A stretch of DNA of 48,673 nucleotides, taken from contig CACEBX010000005.1 in the NCBI GenBank assembly GCA_902557845.1, positions 1 through 48,673 on the forward strand, read 5' to 3'. The translations under genes were made by a program, and so were the position numbers. Below the pieces are notes generated by a model. That model was given only the letters and a program-made list of their open reading frames with translations. It ran no database searches and was not told where the DNA came from. Each line of letters starts with the position of its first letter. Within the stretch, counting starts at the first letter, position 1. Positions 27,138 to 36,301 of the stretch are shown piece by piece. The stretch is from Rhodospirillaceae bacterium. GTDB lineage: Bacteria > Pseudomonadota > Alphaproteobacteria > TMED109.

Positions 27138-28238
27138 TTATACATTAAACCTAAATAAAATAACATCTCCGTCTTTTATAACATATTCTTTTCCTTGAGT
27201 TTTAATCATTCCCATACTTTTTGCCTTCACATCTCCACCCGCATTAATTAAATCTTTATAGCTAATTACCTCCGCTGCAATAAATCCCTTTTTAAAATCT
27301 GTATGAATAGTACCAGCCGCATCTGGAGCACTTGAACCACTAGGAATTGTCCATGCTTTGCTTTCTTTAGGACCAGAAGTAAAAAAAGTTATCAAATTTA
27401 GTAATTTAAAACCCTGAGTTATAAAGGTATCAATTCCAGAAGACAATATACCTAAACTTTCCATTAGTGTATCTTTTTCTTTTTCGTCATCAAATGAAGC
27501 CAGCTCTTCTTCAATTTTTGATGAAATCTTAACAAAGCTAATATTCTTTTTTTTAGCAAAATCTTCAACTAGTTTTGAATAATTATTTCCTATTTCTATT
27601 GAATTTTCATCTACATTAGCAACATACATTATTGGTTTGTAGCTTAATAATCCAGCACTTTTTACAACTAATAATTCTTCTTCATTCAAAATATCTTTAT
27701 TGATTGTTTGACCTTTTTCCAATTCTGACTTGACTTTATTTAAAGTAGGAAAGTTTATTTGATATTCTTCTTTAGAACTTTTAAGTGATTTTTTCATTTT
27801 TTCTAACATTTTTTCTATTCTTGATATATCAGATAAAATTAATTCACTATCTATTATTTCTATATCACTTATAGGATCAATTCTATTATAAACATGAGAA
27901 ATATTTTTATCTTCAAAACATCTTACAACATGAATTATAGCGTCAACTTCTCTTATATTCGAAAGAAATTGATTTCCTAATCCTTCTCCTTTGCTAGCTC
28001 CTTTTACAAGCCCCGCAATGTCTACAAATTCTATTTGACCATGAATAGTATTTTTAGATTTGTTGATAGATGATAGTTCTCTGAGTCTATTATCAGGAAT
28101 AGGAACTCTGCCTACATTTGGTTCAATTGTGCAGAAAGGATAGTTTTCTGAAGATGCTTTTTGTAAACCTAATAAAGCATTAAACAACGAGGATTTTCCA
28201 ACATTAGGCAAACCTATAATTCCACATTTAAATCCCAT
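27138..28238 (-). CDS. ychF: YchF/OLA1-type ribosome-binding ATPase
   Basis: Obg-related P-loop NTPase that prefers ATP and binds ribosomes. G1 is GLPNVGKSS (9-17) and G3 lies in DIAGLVKGASKGEGLGNQFL; the altered NxxE-type G4 and the C-terminal TGS-like domain (TFFTSGPKESKAW to VIKDGDVILFRFNV) are typical. The 366-residue length is standard. The start overlaps the pth stop by one base, a pairing conserved across many bacteria. Confidence 0.95.
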   Translation of the reverse strand: MGFKCGIIGLPNVGKSSLFNALLGLQKASSENYPFCTIEPNVGRVPIPDNRLRELSSINKSKNTIHGQIEFVDIAGLVKGASKGEGLGNQFLSNIREVDAIIHVVRCFEDKNISHVYNRIDPISDIEIIDSELILSDISRIEKMLEKMKKSLKSSKEEYQINFPTLNKVKSELEKGQTINKDILNEEELLVVKSAGLLSYKPIMYVANVDENSIEIGNNYSKLVEDFAKKKNISFVKISSKIEEELASFDDEKEKDTLMESLGILSSGIDTFITQGFKLLNLITFFTSGPKESKAWTIPSGSSAPDAAGTIHTDFKKGFIAAEVISYKDLINAGGDVKAKSMGMIKTQGKEYVIKDGDVILFRFNV

Positions 28239-28801
28239 TAGCTACTCGTAGAAAGTAAGTTAAGAAAAGTATTCACATCCTTCTTGAGGAGATATGAAAT
28301 ATTTTGTACCAAAATATCAGCTTTCTCTTTTATTCTATTAAATTCATCATTTGAAAATTTTTTTAAAACATAGTCTTTTACTTCCAGATGATTAGAGGGT
28401 TTTCCAATTCCTATTCTAATTCTGTAATAATCTTTTCCTACATGCATATCAATACTTTTTATTCCATTGTGACCTGCAGCACTTCCACCAAATTTTACTT
28501 TAACACGTGAAACTGATAAATCTATATCATCATGAATTATATATATATTTTTTGCGGGTATTTTATAAAACCCCGATACTTCTGAAACTGCTTTACCAGA
28601 ATTATTCATAAATGTCATAGGCTTTATTAATAATACTTTTTTTTCAGAAATTTCTCCTTTGAATGTATGACTGTAAGCACTATCCTTATATTTTTTAAAG
28701 TCATATTTAGCAATGATTTTATCTATAACTTTAAATCCTATATTGTGTCTAGTATCTGTATATTTTTTTCCCTTATTACCTAGTCCTGCAATCAAATACA
28801 T
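28238..28801 (-). CDS. pth: Peptidyl-tRNA hydrolase
   Basis: Recycles peptidyl-tRNA released from stalled ribosomes. Catalytic and binding residues: N9 in AGLGNKG, H19 in TRHNIGF, the KPMTFMNNSGKAV loop, IHDDIDL with the supporting Asp, and GGSAAGHNGIKSI. At 187 residues it is of typical length. It sits 3 nt after rplY, in the conserved order prsA-rplY-pth-ychF. Confidence 0.96.
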   Translation of the reverse strand: MYLIAGLGNKGKKYTDTRHNIGFKVIDKIIAKYDFKKYKDSAYSHTFKGEISEKKVLLIKPMTFMNNSGKAVSEVSGFYKIPAKNIYIIHDDIDLSVSRVKVKFGGSAAGHNGIKSIDMHVGKDYYRIRIGIGKPSNHLEVKDYVLKKFSNDEFNRIKEKADILVQNISYLLKKDVNTFLNLLSTSS

Positions 28802-28804
28802 ACT

Positions 28805-29488
28805 TTATTTTTTTTCAGAAGATTCATCATCTTTATTTTTTTGTTCATCGTTGTTTTCAGATTCTTCAGTCTTTTCACCATCCTCCTCTGTTTTTTCTTC
28901 AGTTGCCTCTGCAGATACTAGTGCTGAAGGAGCAAGAATACTAGCAACAGTGAAGTCTCTGTCAGTGATTGTAGGTTTTATAGCAGGATCCATTTGAGTA
29001 TGACTGATATGAATACTATCTCCAATTTCAAGTCCATCCAAATTAAACTCAAAATTTTCAGGTATATTTTTAACAGGACAAATAACTTCAACTGTATATC
29101 TAACAACATTTAAAACTCCGCCACGTTTCAAACCTGGACTTAAAGCTTCATTTATAAACTTTACTGGTACTTCTATAGTAACTTTTGTATTGTCATTAAC
29201 TCTAAGAAAGTCAACATGCTCCAAACGATCTGTAACAGGGTTTTGTGATATATCTTGAACAATAACTCTAGTTTTTGTTTTTTCAACTAATAAGTCATAT
29301 ATTTTGTTTACGAAAGCAGAGTTACTAATAGCAATTCGCAAATCTTTTATATCTAAAGATATTGGTTGAGGGTTTTTACCATCTCCATAAATAATTGCTG
29401 GAATTTTACTTTCCTCCCTTATCTTCTTAGAACTATTAGACCCTACGGTCTCTCTTGAAAAAGCATTTAAAATACTAATATCTTTCAT
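28805..29488 (-). CDS. rplY: Large ribosomal subunit protein bL25 (CTC/TL5 form)
   Basis: 5S-rRNA-binding protein. The N-terminal L25 domain (about 1-95; REESKIPAIIYGDG, VDFLRV) is followed by the CTC-type beta domain and a very acidic tail (about 195-227, rich in Glu, Asp, Lys and Ser). The mRNA has a strong AAGGAG 8 nt before the ATG, fitting a ribosomal protein. The neighbour 12 nt upstream is prsA. Confidence 0.94.
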   Translation of the reverse strand: MKDISILNAFSRETVGSNSSKKIREESKIPAIIYGDGKNPQPISLDIKDLRIAISNSAFVNKIYDLLVEKTKTRVIVQDISQNPVTDRLEHVDFLRVNDNTKVTIEVPVKFINEALSPGLKRGGVLNVVRYTVEVICPVKNIPENFEFNLDGLEIGDSIHISHTQMDPAIKPTITDRDFTVASILAPSALVSAEATEEKTEEDGEKTEESENNDEQKNKDDESSEKK

Positions 29489-29500
29489 TTTTTATACTCC

Positions 29501-30430
29501 TTAATTAAATAAACTTGATACTGAACTATAATTATCAATTCTTTTTACAGCTTCTGCTATTAATGGCGCAATAGATAATCTTCTGATTTTATTTTCTTCC
29601 TCACTAGAAATTTTTTTAATAGTATTAGTAGTAACTAATTCTTTAAGTTTAGAACTTTTTATTCTCATTAATGCTGGGTCAGAAAAAACTCCATGAGTAA
29701 CATAAGCTGAAACCGATTTTGCACCTTCAGATATTAATGCGTCTGCTGCGTTAGATAAAGTTCCTGCTGTATCAACTATGTCATCAATAAGAATACAATC
29801 TTTATTTTTAACATCACCAATAATATTTAAAACCTCAGATATATTGGCTTTTTCTCTTCTTTTATCAACAATTGCTAAGTTTACGTCTAGTTTATTGGCA
29901 ATGTATCTAGCTCTAACTACTCCACCAACATCAGGAGAAGTAATTATAGTATTTTTTAAAGTAAAATTTTTCTTTATGTCATTAACTAAAATAGGTGCAG
30001 CATAGAGGTTATCTACTGGTATATCAAAAAAACCTTGAATTTGTCCGGCATGTAGATCGATTGTTAAAACTCTATTAGCTCCAGATGTGGTTATAAGATT
30101 TGCAACTAACTTTGCTGAGATAGGTGTTCTTGGACCTGGTTTTCTATCTTGTCTGGCATAACCAAAATAAGGAATAACTGCAGTTATTTGTTTTGCAGAG
30201 GCCCTTTTTAAGGCATCTATACAAATTAATAGTTCTATTAAGTGATCGTTTGCTGGTTTAGATGTTGACTGAATCAAATAAACGTCTTGTCCTCTTACAT
30301 TTTCGTTGATTTCTACAAACATTTCCTCATCTGCAAACTTTTTTATTGTTACATCTGTTAAAGGTAAATTCAAAATAGAGGCAATCTCATTAGAGAGTGC
30401 TTTATTACTATTACAGGTCATTAATTTCAT
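29501..30430 (-). CDS. prsA: Ribose-phosphate pyrophosphokinase
   Basis: Makes PRPP from ribose-5-phosphate and ATP for nucleotide, His and Trp synthesis. The catalytic flexible loop and its surroundings ([20 protein letters not shown] in part), the NLYAAPIL region and the PRPP-binding loop [12 protein letters not shown] are intact. The 309-residue length is normal. GGAAAG lies about 8 nt upstream of the ATG. The 65-bp gap before it is the widest in this run, so prsA might have its own promoter, though none is obvious. Confidence 0.96.
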   Translation of the reverse strand: MKLMTCNSNKALSNEIASILNLPLTDVTIKKFADEEMFVEINENVRGQDVYLIQSTSKPANDHLIELLICIDALKRASAKQITAVIPYFGYARQDRKPGPRTPISAKLVANLITTSGANRVLTIDLHAGQIQGFFDIPVDNLYAAPILVNDIKKNFTLKNTIITSPDVGGVVRARYIANKLDVNLAIVDKRREKANISEVLNIIGDVKNKDCILIDDIVDTAGTLSNAADALISEGAKSVSAYVTHGVFSDPALMRIKSSKLKELVTTNTIKKISSEEENKIRRLSIAPLIAEAVKRIDNYSSVSSLFN

Positions 30431-30495
30431 TTTAGTAACTTTCCATTAAAAATTTAAGCTTTATTTACTAAATTTGTCTACAAAAATTTAATATT

Positions 30496-31245
30496 TTACT
30501 TTAATATTAAAGACAACATTCTTCCATAATCCTTATAGCCTTTGTGAACGGAATATCTATAGCTAAAATATCTCTTAGGATATTTGTACGTATCTGATTT
30601 GGAAGACCATATGTCTGAAATATTATTTTTTTCTAAAATTTTTATTATACACCCTCTAAGATCAAAGTTAAAGTAGTTTTTATTTTTTTTAACTTGAAAA
30701 AAAGGTTCTGATTCTGAATATTTTTCTAAAAAACTCTTTCTAAAAGTTTTTCTAACTTCATAACTATTTTTTCCTATACAGGGTCCTAAAGCAAATATTA
30801 AATCCTTTTTTTTATAATTTAATTTAGTTATTTTAGAAATAAAATTTTCAATAATTCCGGTATGGACACCTTTCCATCCAGCATGAATAACTCCAGTTAG
30901 TTTATTCTTTTTATGGCCAATTAAAATTGGACAACAATCTGCGGTTAGCACACCCAAAGCAACTCCGGGTAAAGTATTTATTAAGCCGTCGCATTTATAG
31001 CTTTTTTGATTGGGTTTATATATTTTTATTATATTACTATGATACTGATTTGGAACAACTAATTCTTCTAAACCAATGCTAAGTTTATTTAATATGCGAA
31101 TTCTATTTTTTGTAATATTTTTATAATTATCATTAGATGAGTAGCCACAGTTTAAAGAGGTATAATAAGATTTAGATACCCCACCTAGCCTTAAAAAAAA
31201 ACCATGTTTGTAGATGCCTAAATTTTTACTTTTTAAATATAGCAT
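30496..31245 (-). CDS. pgeF: YfiH/LACC1-family protein (purine nucleoside phosphorylase-type)
   Basis: A 249-residue protein once called laccase-domain or polyphenol oxidase; characterised relatives act on purine nucleosides, and E. coli YfiH is linked to peptidoglycan precursor editing. Metal-site motifs: SLNCGYSS, VLTADCCPILIG, GVIHAGWKGVHTGI and LGPCIGKNSYEV. The gene starts immediately after midA stops. The family is certain, the role in this organism is not. Confidence 0.88.
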   Translation of the reverse strand: MLYLKSKNLGIYKHGFFLRLGGVSKSYYTSLNCGYSSNDNYKNITKNRIRILNKLSIGLEELVVPNQYHSNIIKIYKPNQKSYKCDGLINTLPGVALGVLTADCCPILIGHKKNKLTGVIHAGWKGVHTGIIENFISKITKLNYKKKDLIFALGPCIGKNSYEVRKTFRKSFLEKYSESEPFFQVKKNKNYFNFDLRGCIIKILEKNNISDIWSSKSDTYKYPKRYFSYRYSVHKGYKDYGRMLSLILK

Positions 31246-32307
31246 TTATATAAACTCATAATTATATTTTTTATCAGTTATTATTAGAACTTTAAATATT
31301 TTACCCATATAACTATTTCCAATTAATCTTAATTTTTGGTTGAGTAATTCATTTTTTAGTTTGGGATTTTTTTTTACTAAAAAATTAATTCTATCGTTAA
31401 TTCCGTAACTTTGTAGAAAAAAGGATTGAGTGAATGGACCAAGAACTTTACAGTTATTATGTATACATACCTTTTTAATTAATTCAAAATCAGGTTTATA
31501 ACTTATATCGCAGTTTCCTAAATCAAAAAATAAGTCAACTTTTTTATGTTTTTGGATTGAAGCTAAAGTACTATCTTTTAATTTTTTATCTCTGGCATAA
31601 TCAATTATAAAAAAAATACCACCATAAGAACTCATTTTTTTGCAAATATCTGTTAATAAATTGATCATATAACTAGAGTATTCAAAAATATAACCCTCAG
31701 TAGGATTTTCTGGAAAACAATAATTAATATTTGTTGCTTTTTTAGCAATTGTAAATTCAAAATTTTCTTTTTTATCTAAACAAATAAGAATTTCATACCA
31801 TTTGTTTTTTTGAAAAATATATTGATTAACGGGCAAAGCATCAAAAAACTCATTAGCAAAAATAATATTAAAATTATTTGGTACTTTCCCAATATCATCA
31901 ATAATAAGAGACGAAATATGTAACTGCTTTAGATATTTAAAAAATAATTCTGATTTTTCTAAAAAATATATGCTTTTTATTTTTTTAAAAAAATTTGTAT
32001 TTAATTTGTTGATAGTTTTCAAAATATCATTAGCAAGCAAACCTCTACCAGGCCCTAACTCTACTAAAGAGAGCAATCTATTTTTTTTAATTATACTGTA
32101 GTTAAGCAATAAAGGGTTTGTTAATATTTCTCCAAAGGTTTGACTTATTTCTGGTGCTGTAATGAAGTCTCCTAGCTTTCCTATTATTCTGTTATTTTTA
32201 TAGTAGCCAAATTTATTATGATACAATACTACATTAAAAAAATTTTCAACTGAAATACTTCCATATTTTTTAATATTATTTTTTAATATTTTTTCTATAT
32301 TTGTCAT
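31246..32307 (-). CDS. midA: MidA/NDUFAF7-like SAM-dependent methyltransferase
   Basis: A 353-residue protein of the family whose mitochondrial member NDUFAF7 methylates an arginine of complex I subunit NDUFS2. Motifs: YGSISVENFFNVVLYHNKFGYY at the N-terminus, GDFITAPEISQTFGE, SAM-binding VELGPGRGLLANDIL and the strand NIIFANEFFDALPVNQY. It overlaps lgt by 32 nt; the ATG at 32307 is kept because the first residues fit the family. The order lgt-midA-pgeF is one I recall from other alphaproteobacteria. Confidence 0.9.
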   Translation of the reverse strand: MTNIEKILKNNIKKYGSISVENFFNVVLYHNKFGYYKNNRIIGKLGDFITAPEISQTFGEILTNPLLLNYSIIKKNRLLSLVELGPGRGLLANDILKTINKLNTNFFKKIKSIYFLEKSELFFKYLKQLHISSLIIDDIGKVPNNFNIIFANEFFDALPVNQYIFQKNKWYEILICLDKKENFEFTIAKKATNINYCFPENPTEGYIFEYSSYMINLLTDICKKMSSYGGIFFIIDYARDKKLKDSTLASIQKHKKVDLFFDLGNCDISYKPDFELIKKVCIHNNCKVLGPFTQSFFLQSYGINDRINFLVKKNPKLKNELLNQKLRLIGNSYMGKIFKVLIITDKKYNYEFI

Positions 32308-33073
32308 TTACTTTAAAAAAAATAATACACCCTAGTAGTATCATAGGTAGGGATAGTAAAATTCCATTTGTCAAAAAATTACCTAGCAAATAGCCAATAT
32401 GATCATCAGGTACTCTAATGAATTCAATCAAGACTCTAAAAACACCATACAGAATAAGAAATATACTTGCGCAATAGCCTTCTATAAAATACTTCTTTCT
32501 GTAAAAATAATTTAAAATTAGAAATAAAACTATCCCTTCTAAAAAAGCTTCATAAATTTGAGTAGGATGTCTAGGAGTTAGGCCACCATTAGGAAAGACT
32601 ACTCCCCAAGGCAATGATGTTGTTTTTCCCCATAACTCTGAATTAATAAAGTTAGTTATTCTGCCAAGAAAAATTCCAATTGGGGCTGCACATGATATAA
32701 TATCCATAAATTTTAAAAAATGTAATTTTTTTATTTTACAAAATATATAGGTGCTTGTAATCACACCTAATAAACCACCATGAAATGACATGCCACCTTT
32801 TCTAATATCTAAAAAAACTAGAGATAAGTTCTTAATGTAAAAACTTAAATCATAAAAAACTACATATCCGAGTCTTCCTCCAAAAATTATTCCTAAAGTA
32901 ATCCACAAAATAAGGTCATCAAAAAACTCCTTTTTAATATTATTATTTTTAATTAAGTATTTTGAGTAAAATAATCCTAATAATAATCCTATTGCATAGG
33001 CTATCCCATACCATTGAATAGCAATACCGAAAATATTAAAAGCAGTAGGGTCTATATTAGGAAAAGCTATCAT
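32276..33073 (-). CDS. lgt: Prolipoprotein diacylglyceryl transferase
   Basis: First enzyme of lipoprotein maturation; attaches diacylglycerol to the lipobox cysteine. A multi-helix membrane protein of 265 residues. Signatures: IQWYGIAYAIG, GGRLGYVVFY, MSFHGGLLG, and the Lgt signature GRITNFINSELWG, followed by PRHPTQIYEA. It would process lipoproteins such as the one at 1529. It overlaps hldD by 17 nt and midA by 32 nt. Confidence 0.96.
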   Translation of the reverse strand: MIAFPNIDPTAFNIFGIAIQWYGIAYAIGLLLGLFYSKYLIKNNNIKKEFFDDLILWITLGIIFGGRLGYVVFYDLSFYIKNLSLVFLDIRKGGMSFHGGLLGVITSTYIFCKIKKLHFLKFMDIISCAAPIGIFLGRITNFINSELWGKTTSLPWGVVFPNGGLTPRHPTQIYEAFLEGIVLFLILNYFYRKKYFIEGYCASIFLILYGVFRVLIEFIRVPDDHIGYLLGNFLTNGILLSLPMILLGCIIFFKVNDKYRKNIKK

Positions 33074-34031
33074 TAGTTTTTAAAATATTAATATAATCAC
33101 TAATACCTGCTTCTAGTGAATAAAACTTTTTATTATATCCTAAGTTTTTTAATTTATTTAGATTAGCTTGAGTATGATACTGATACTGACTTTTTAATGC
33201 CTCTGGCATTTCAATATACCTTATATTGATATTTTTATTTAAGGACTTATATACCGCACTTACTAATTCATTAAAAGTATTGGCTGTTCCAGTTCCAATA
33301 TTAAATATTCCTGATATTTGTTTATTATCTAAAAACCATAACAAAGCATTTACACAATCTTTAACATAAACAAAATCTCTTTTTTGTTCACCATCGAGAT
33401 ATTTTTTTTTATAGGACTTAAAAAGGCAAGTTTCTTTGTTTTCCTTTATTTGTAAAAAAGTTTTTAAAACAATCGATATCATATTTTTTTTGTGATACTC
33501 ATTAATTCCATACACATTAAAAAATTTTAACGCGACCCACTGAGAAGGACAAATACCTAAGAATTTTTTTAAAAAAATATTTCTTACGTCAACTTCATTT
33601 TTTGTCCATCCATAAACGTTCATAGCAGATAATTCTTTTAAAAAATCAAAACTTTCTTCGTCTTCAAATCCTTGATCTCCATTTCCATAAGTTGCTGCTG
33701 AAGAAGCATAAATAAGTCGTATATTCTTTTTACTACAAACTTTCCATAATTTTGTACTAAATAATACATTATCAATCCATTGTTTGTTTGGGTTTTTATG
33801 AGTAGTAGAAGAAATGGCTCCTAAATGGTATATAACTTTAACATTATTATTAGAAATAAATGTAAATAAATTATCTGGTTTAATAATTTGTTTTATTTTA
33901 TTGTAATGTTTAAAGTAATTTTTTTTTACTAAAATAGGAAAATCACATAAAAAAACTTCCTTTTTTTTTTCTATTAGCGCATTTATCAGATTGCTTCCTA
34001 TAAATCCTGCACCACCAGTTACTATAATCAT
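33057..34031 (-). CDS. hldD: ADP-L-glycero-D-manno-heptose-6-epimerase
   Basis: Short-chain NAD(P)-dependent epimerase of LPS inner-core heptose synthesis. N-terminal TGGAGFIGSN (5-14), active-site S110/S111 in ASSAATYG and Y140-x3-K144 in YGWTKNEVD. HldD-specific features: LGAISSTT, the KFFNVYG motif, and the end IEMPEALKSQYQYHTQANLNKL. The 324-residue length fits. The matching heptose genes (gmhA, hldE, heptosyltransferases) are not in the window. It begins the long minus-strand run and diverges from ubiK. Confidence 0.9.
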   Translation of the reverse strand: MIIVTGGAGFIGSNLINALIEKKKEVFLCDFPILVKKNYFKHYNKIKQIIKPDNLFTFISNNNVKVIYHLGAISSTTHKNPNKQWIDNVLFSTKLWKVCSKKNIRLIYASSAATYGNGDQGFEDEESFDFLKELSAMNVYGWTKNEVDVRNIFLKKFLGICPSQWVALKFFNVYGINEYHKKNMISIVLKTFLQIKENKETCLFKSYKKKYLDGEQKRDFVYVKDCVNALLWFLDNKQISGIFNIGTGTANTFNELVSAVYKSLNKNINIRYIEMPEALKSQYQYHTQANLNKLKNLGYNKKFYSLEAGISDYINILKTNDSFS

Positions 34032-34045
34032 AATTCCTCATTTTA

Positions 34046-34073
34046 TTTACAACTTAGAAAATTTAATTATATT
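34046..34073 (+). promoter_or_regulatory. Probable promoter of ubiK
   Basis: TTTACA (34046-34051), a 16-nt spacer and TATATT (34068-34073), each one mismatch from consensus, lie in the 72-bp gap between hldD and ubiK. The start would be near 34080 and the leader contains AGG just before the ATG at 34104. Confidence 0.5.
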
Positions 34074-34103
34074 ATGTATATCATACAAAATGTATAGGTT
34101 ATT

Positions 34104-34355
34104 ATGAAAAAGCAAAAAATTTTAAGTGACTTTATAACTTTAGCTGGAGGGGTCTTAAAAAGCTTTGAAGGCGCTAAAGATTATTCAAAAATGAAACTAA
34201 AAGATAAAGTTTCTTTAATTATTGAAGATATGAATTTCATGAAAAAGGTGGAATTAGATGAAATGAAGAAAATGATAGTAAAATCTAGAAATGAAATTGA
34301 TGAATTAAGTAAAAAACTATCTAATATTGAAAAAAAATTAAATAAAAAGAAATAA
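34104..34355 (+). CDS. ubiK: Accessory factor UbiK (BMFP domain)
   Basis: An 83-residue, helical, membrane-fusogenic-type protein that assists ubiquinone biosynthesis. The layout matches the family: an N-terminal amphipathic helix with GG (ITLAGGVLKSFEGAKDY), then a coiled coil from about residue 48 to the end, starting at the conserved spot where other members read P-x-E-F-x-x-V (here VELDEMKKMIVKSR). Ubiquinone is the substrate pool of the bc1 complex encoded nearby. Divergent from hldD. Confidence 0.8.
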   Translation: MKKQKILSDFITLAGGVLKSFEGAKDYSKMKLKDKVSLIIEDMNFMKKVELDEMKKMIVKSRNEIDELSKKLSNIEKKLNKKK

Positions 34356-34381
34356 GTTCTGGTAAAATACCTTATATTGGG

Positions 34382-34409
34382 TTAACATTTCTATTATATA
34401 CTATATAAT
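34382..34409 (+). promoter_or_regulatory. Promoter placing the transcript start at the ybjN ATG
   Basis: TTAACA (34382-34387), a 16-nt spacer and a perfect TATAAT (34404-34409) are followed after exactly 7 nt by the ybjN ATG (34417). Normal -10 to +1 spacing puts transcription start on or within a base or two of the A of the ATG, which implies a leaderless mRNA. No ribosome-binding site is present. Confidence 0.6.
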
Positions 34410-34416
34410 GTGTTAA

Positions 34417-34920
34417 ATGACTCAAATAAAAATAGAAAATATTCAAAAAATTGATGATCCAATTGATATTGTAGAAGAAGTGGTTTTAGCAAATGGTTGG
34501 GATTATGAAAGGGATGATAATAAAAATATTCATGTCCAAGTTGGAGGAAACTGGTGTGATTACCAGCTTTCTTATGGTTTAAATGAAAGAGGAAATATTA
34601 TTTATATTTCATGTGCTTTAGATATAAAAGTAACTGATAAAAACTCAGTCGAAATATATAAATTACTATCTAATATTAATCAAAAACTAGCTTTAGGACA
34701 TTTTGAGGTTTGGCTAGAAGATGGATGGCCTATTTTTAGGCACTCAATACTTATCTCGAATAAAAAATCTCTATGTAAAACTCAAATAGAAGAGGTAAGT
34801 TTGATAGCTTTAGAAGAATGTGAAAGGTTTTACCCGGCATTTCAATTTTTATTATGGGATAATAAAAATGCTAATGACTCTTTGAATAGTTTGATGCTCT
34901 ATACGCTAGGTGAAGCCTAG
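34417..34920 (+). CDS. YbjN-domain protein
   Basis: A 167-residue soluble protein of the YbjN family found next to proC in many alphaproteobacteria. Visible features: DIVEEVVLANGWDYERDD, the strand GNWCDYQLSY, ISCALDIKV, and the helical C-terminal part (SLIALEECERFYPAFQFLLW). The fold resembles type III secretion chaperones; the function is unknown, possibly stress-related. It is the first gene of ybjN-proC-TetR. Confidence 0.82.
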   Translation: MTQIKIENIQKIDDPIDIVEEVVLANGWDYERDDNKNIHVQVGGNWCDYQLSYGLNERGNIIYISCALDIKVTDKNSVEIYKLLSNINQKLALGHFEVWLEDGWPIFRHSILISNKKSLCKTQIEEVSLIALEECERFYPAFQFLLWDNKNANDSLNSLMLYTLGEA

Positions 34921-34929
34921 TCAATAAAT

Positions 34930-35742
34930 ATGAAAATATTAATAATTGGTGCTGGAAAAATGGGAGAGGCAGTACTTAAAAAATGGTTGCAAAATAACTC
35001 TGAGTTTAAAAAAGAAATTAGCGTTGTAGAAATAAATAATAAAAAAAGAAATACTTTAAAGAGAAAATATTCCGATGTTGAGTTTAATAAAGAAATTCCA
35101 GATTCTTGGACAGGATATTTATTATTATTTGCAATTAAGCCTCAAACTTTTTTAGCTGTTTCAAAAGAAATCAATTCAAAAAATATAACCACGAAAATTG
35201 TTTTGTCTATCATGGCAGGTGTAACGTTAAGAAGCTTAAAAAAAAGAATTCATTGTAAAGCAACTTTTTTTAGGGCAATGCCTAACCTAGCTTCTAATAT
35301 AGGTATGGGTGTAACGGGAGTTTTTTCAAGAAAACCGATTATTCCTAAATATAAAAAAAAGGTAGAACAATTACTAAATTCTTTGGGTTGGGTTTATTGG
35401 ATTAAAAGTGAAAAACTCTTTGATCCGCTTACTGCAATTTCAGGTAGTGGTCCAGCATATGTATTTTTGTTTTTGCAAATAATGATAAATTCAGCTAAAA
35501 GTTTTGGTTTTTCTGATAAAACATCAAAACAATTAGTTTTAAAAACAATTAAAGGTGCATCTGAGATTTTAGAAAATAATAATAATATTGATGCATTAAT
35601 TTCTGATGTGGCAAGTCCAGGTGGAACAACAGAGGCAGCTTTAAAAATATTAACTAAAAATAATACAAACTTGATGATAATTTTAAATAAAGCTATATTA
35701 GCAGCTTATAAAAGATCAAAAAAATTAGGGGAAAATGCTTAA
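34930..35742 (+). CDS. proC: Pyrroline-5-carboxylate reductase
   Basis: Final step of proline synthesis, NAD(P)H-dependent. N-terminal Rossmann motif IGAGKMGEAV, then FAIKPQ, FRAMPNLASNIGMGVTGV, and the C-terminal signature AISGSGPAYVFLFLQIM with DVASPGGTTEAALK. The 270-residue length is typical. It lies 9 nt after ybjN and overlaps the next gene by 8 nt. Confidence 0.95.
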   Translation: MKILIIGAGKMGEAVLKKWLQNNSEFKKEISVVEINNKKRNTLKRKYSDVEFNKEIPDSWTGYLLLFAIKPQTFLAVSKEINSKNITTKIVLSIMAGVTLRSLKKRIHCKATFFRAMPNLASNIGMGVTGVFSRKPIIPKYKKKVEQLLNSLGWVYWIKSEKLFDPLTAISGSGPAYVFLFLQIMINSAKSFGFSDKTSKQLVLKTIKGASEILENNNNIDALISDVASPGGTTEAALKILTKNNTNLMIILNKAILAAYKRSKKLGENA

Positions 35743-36301
35743 AAACTATGAAAAAATATTTAAAATATTTTTTAGAGAAGCTGAGCTAGGAAATTGGGAA
35801 AAAGTTAAAATAGAAAATATAGCAAAAAAGTTAAATATTAAAGAAAGTGATTTAAAAAAAGTCATACCTAATAAAAACCACTTTTTAAGCTTTTATAATA
35901 TTAACGTTGATAAAGAGGTTATAAAAAATATATCAGATGAAGAAATTAAAATATCTTCTAATGATGAAATTATTCAAGAGTATTTTATGAATAAATTGGA
36001 AATAATGTCTAAGTATAAGTTTGGTATAATAAATATACTTAATGCATCAATGAAAAATCCTTCTTTTTTAATAACAAATTTAAAAAGTAATAAAGAGAGT
36101 ATTAGTAAATTTTTAAAAAAAGTTAAAAAAAAGAATACAAATATTAGCCAAATTGTTTTAATAAAATTATTGCTAGCAGTATGGCTGTTAGCATTTAATA
36201 AATGGTTATATAATGAAAACGAAAAAGATGCTGGTTTTGCAATAATAAATAAGGGAATTATGCGAATAAAAAATAATACCAGTTTATTCTCTAACGTTTA
36301 G
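35735..36301 (+). CDS. TetR-like helix-turn-helix protein
   Basis: A 188-residue helical protein. Residues about 4-50 resemble a TetR DNA-binding domain (EAELGNWEKVKIENIAKKLNIKESDLKKVIPNKNHFLSFY in part, with the W-x-x-V-x-x-x-x-I-A pattern). The C-terminal part is helical and without a clear ligand-domain match; a similar layout occurs in COQ9-related proteins. Placement after proC matches a conserved alphaproteobacterial order as I recall it. A TetR regulator or a COQ9-like ubiquinone factor are both possible. Its stop overlaps the stop of the convergent kinase by 4 nt. Confidence 0.6.
   Translation: MLKNYEKIFKIFFREAELGNWEKVKIENIAKKLNIKESDLKKVIPNKNHFLSFYNINVDKEVIKNISDEEIKISSNDEIIQEYFMNKLEIMSKYKFGIINILNASMKNPSFLITNLKSNKESISKFLKKVKKKNTNISQIVLIKLLLAVWLLAFNKWLYNENEKDAGFAIINKGIMRIKNNTSLFSNV

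Noticed and set aside
30431-30495. AT-only inverted repeat (AAATTTA/TAAATTT) before prsA as a riboswitch or terminator
   Set aside because: Seven A/T pairs with a 12-nt loop is too weak; no conserved riboswitch pattern (for example a purine-type core) was visible.
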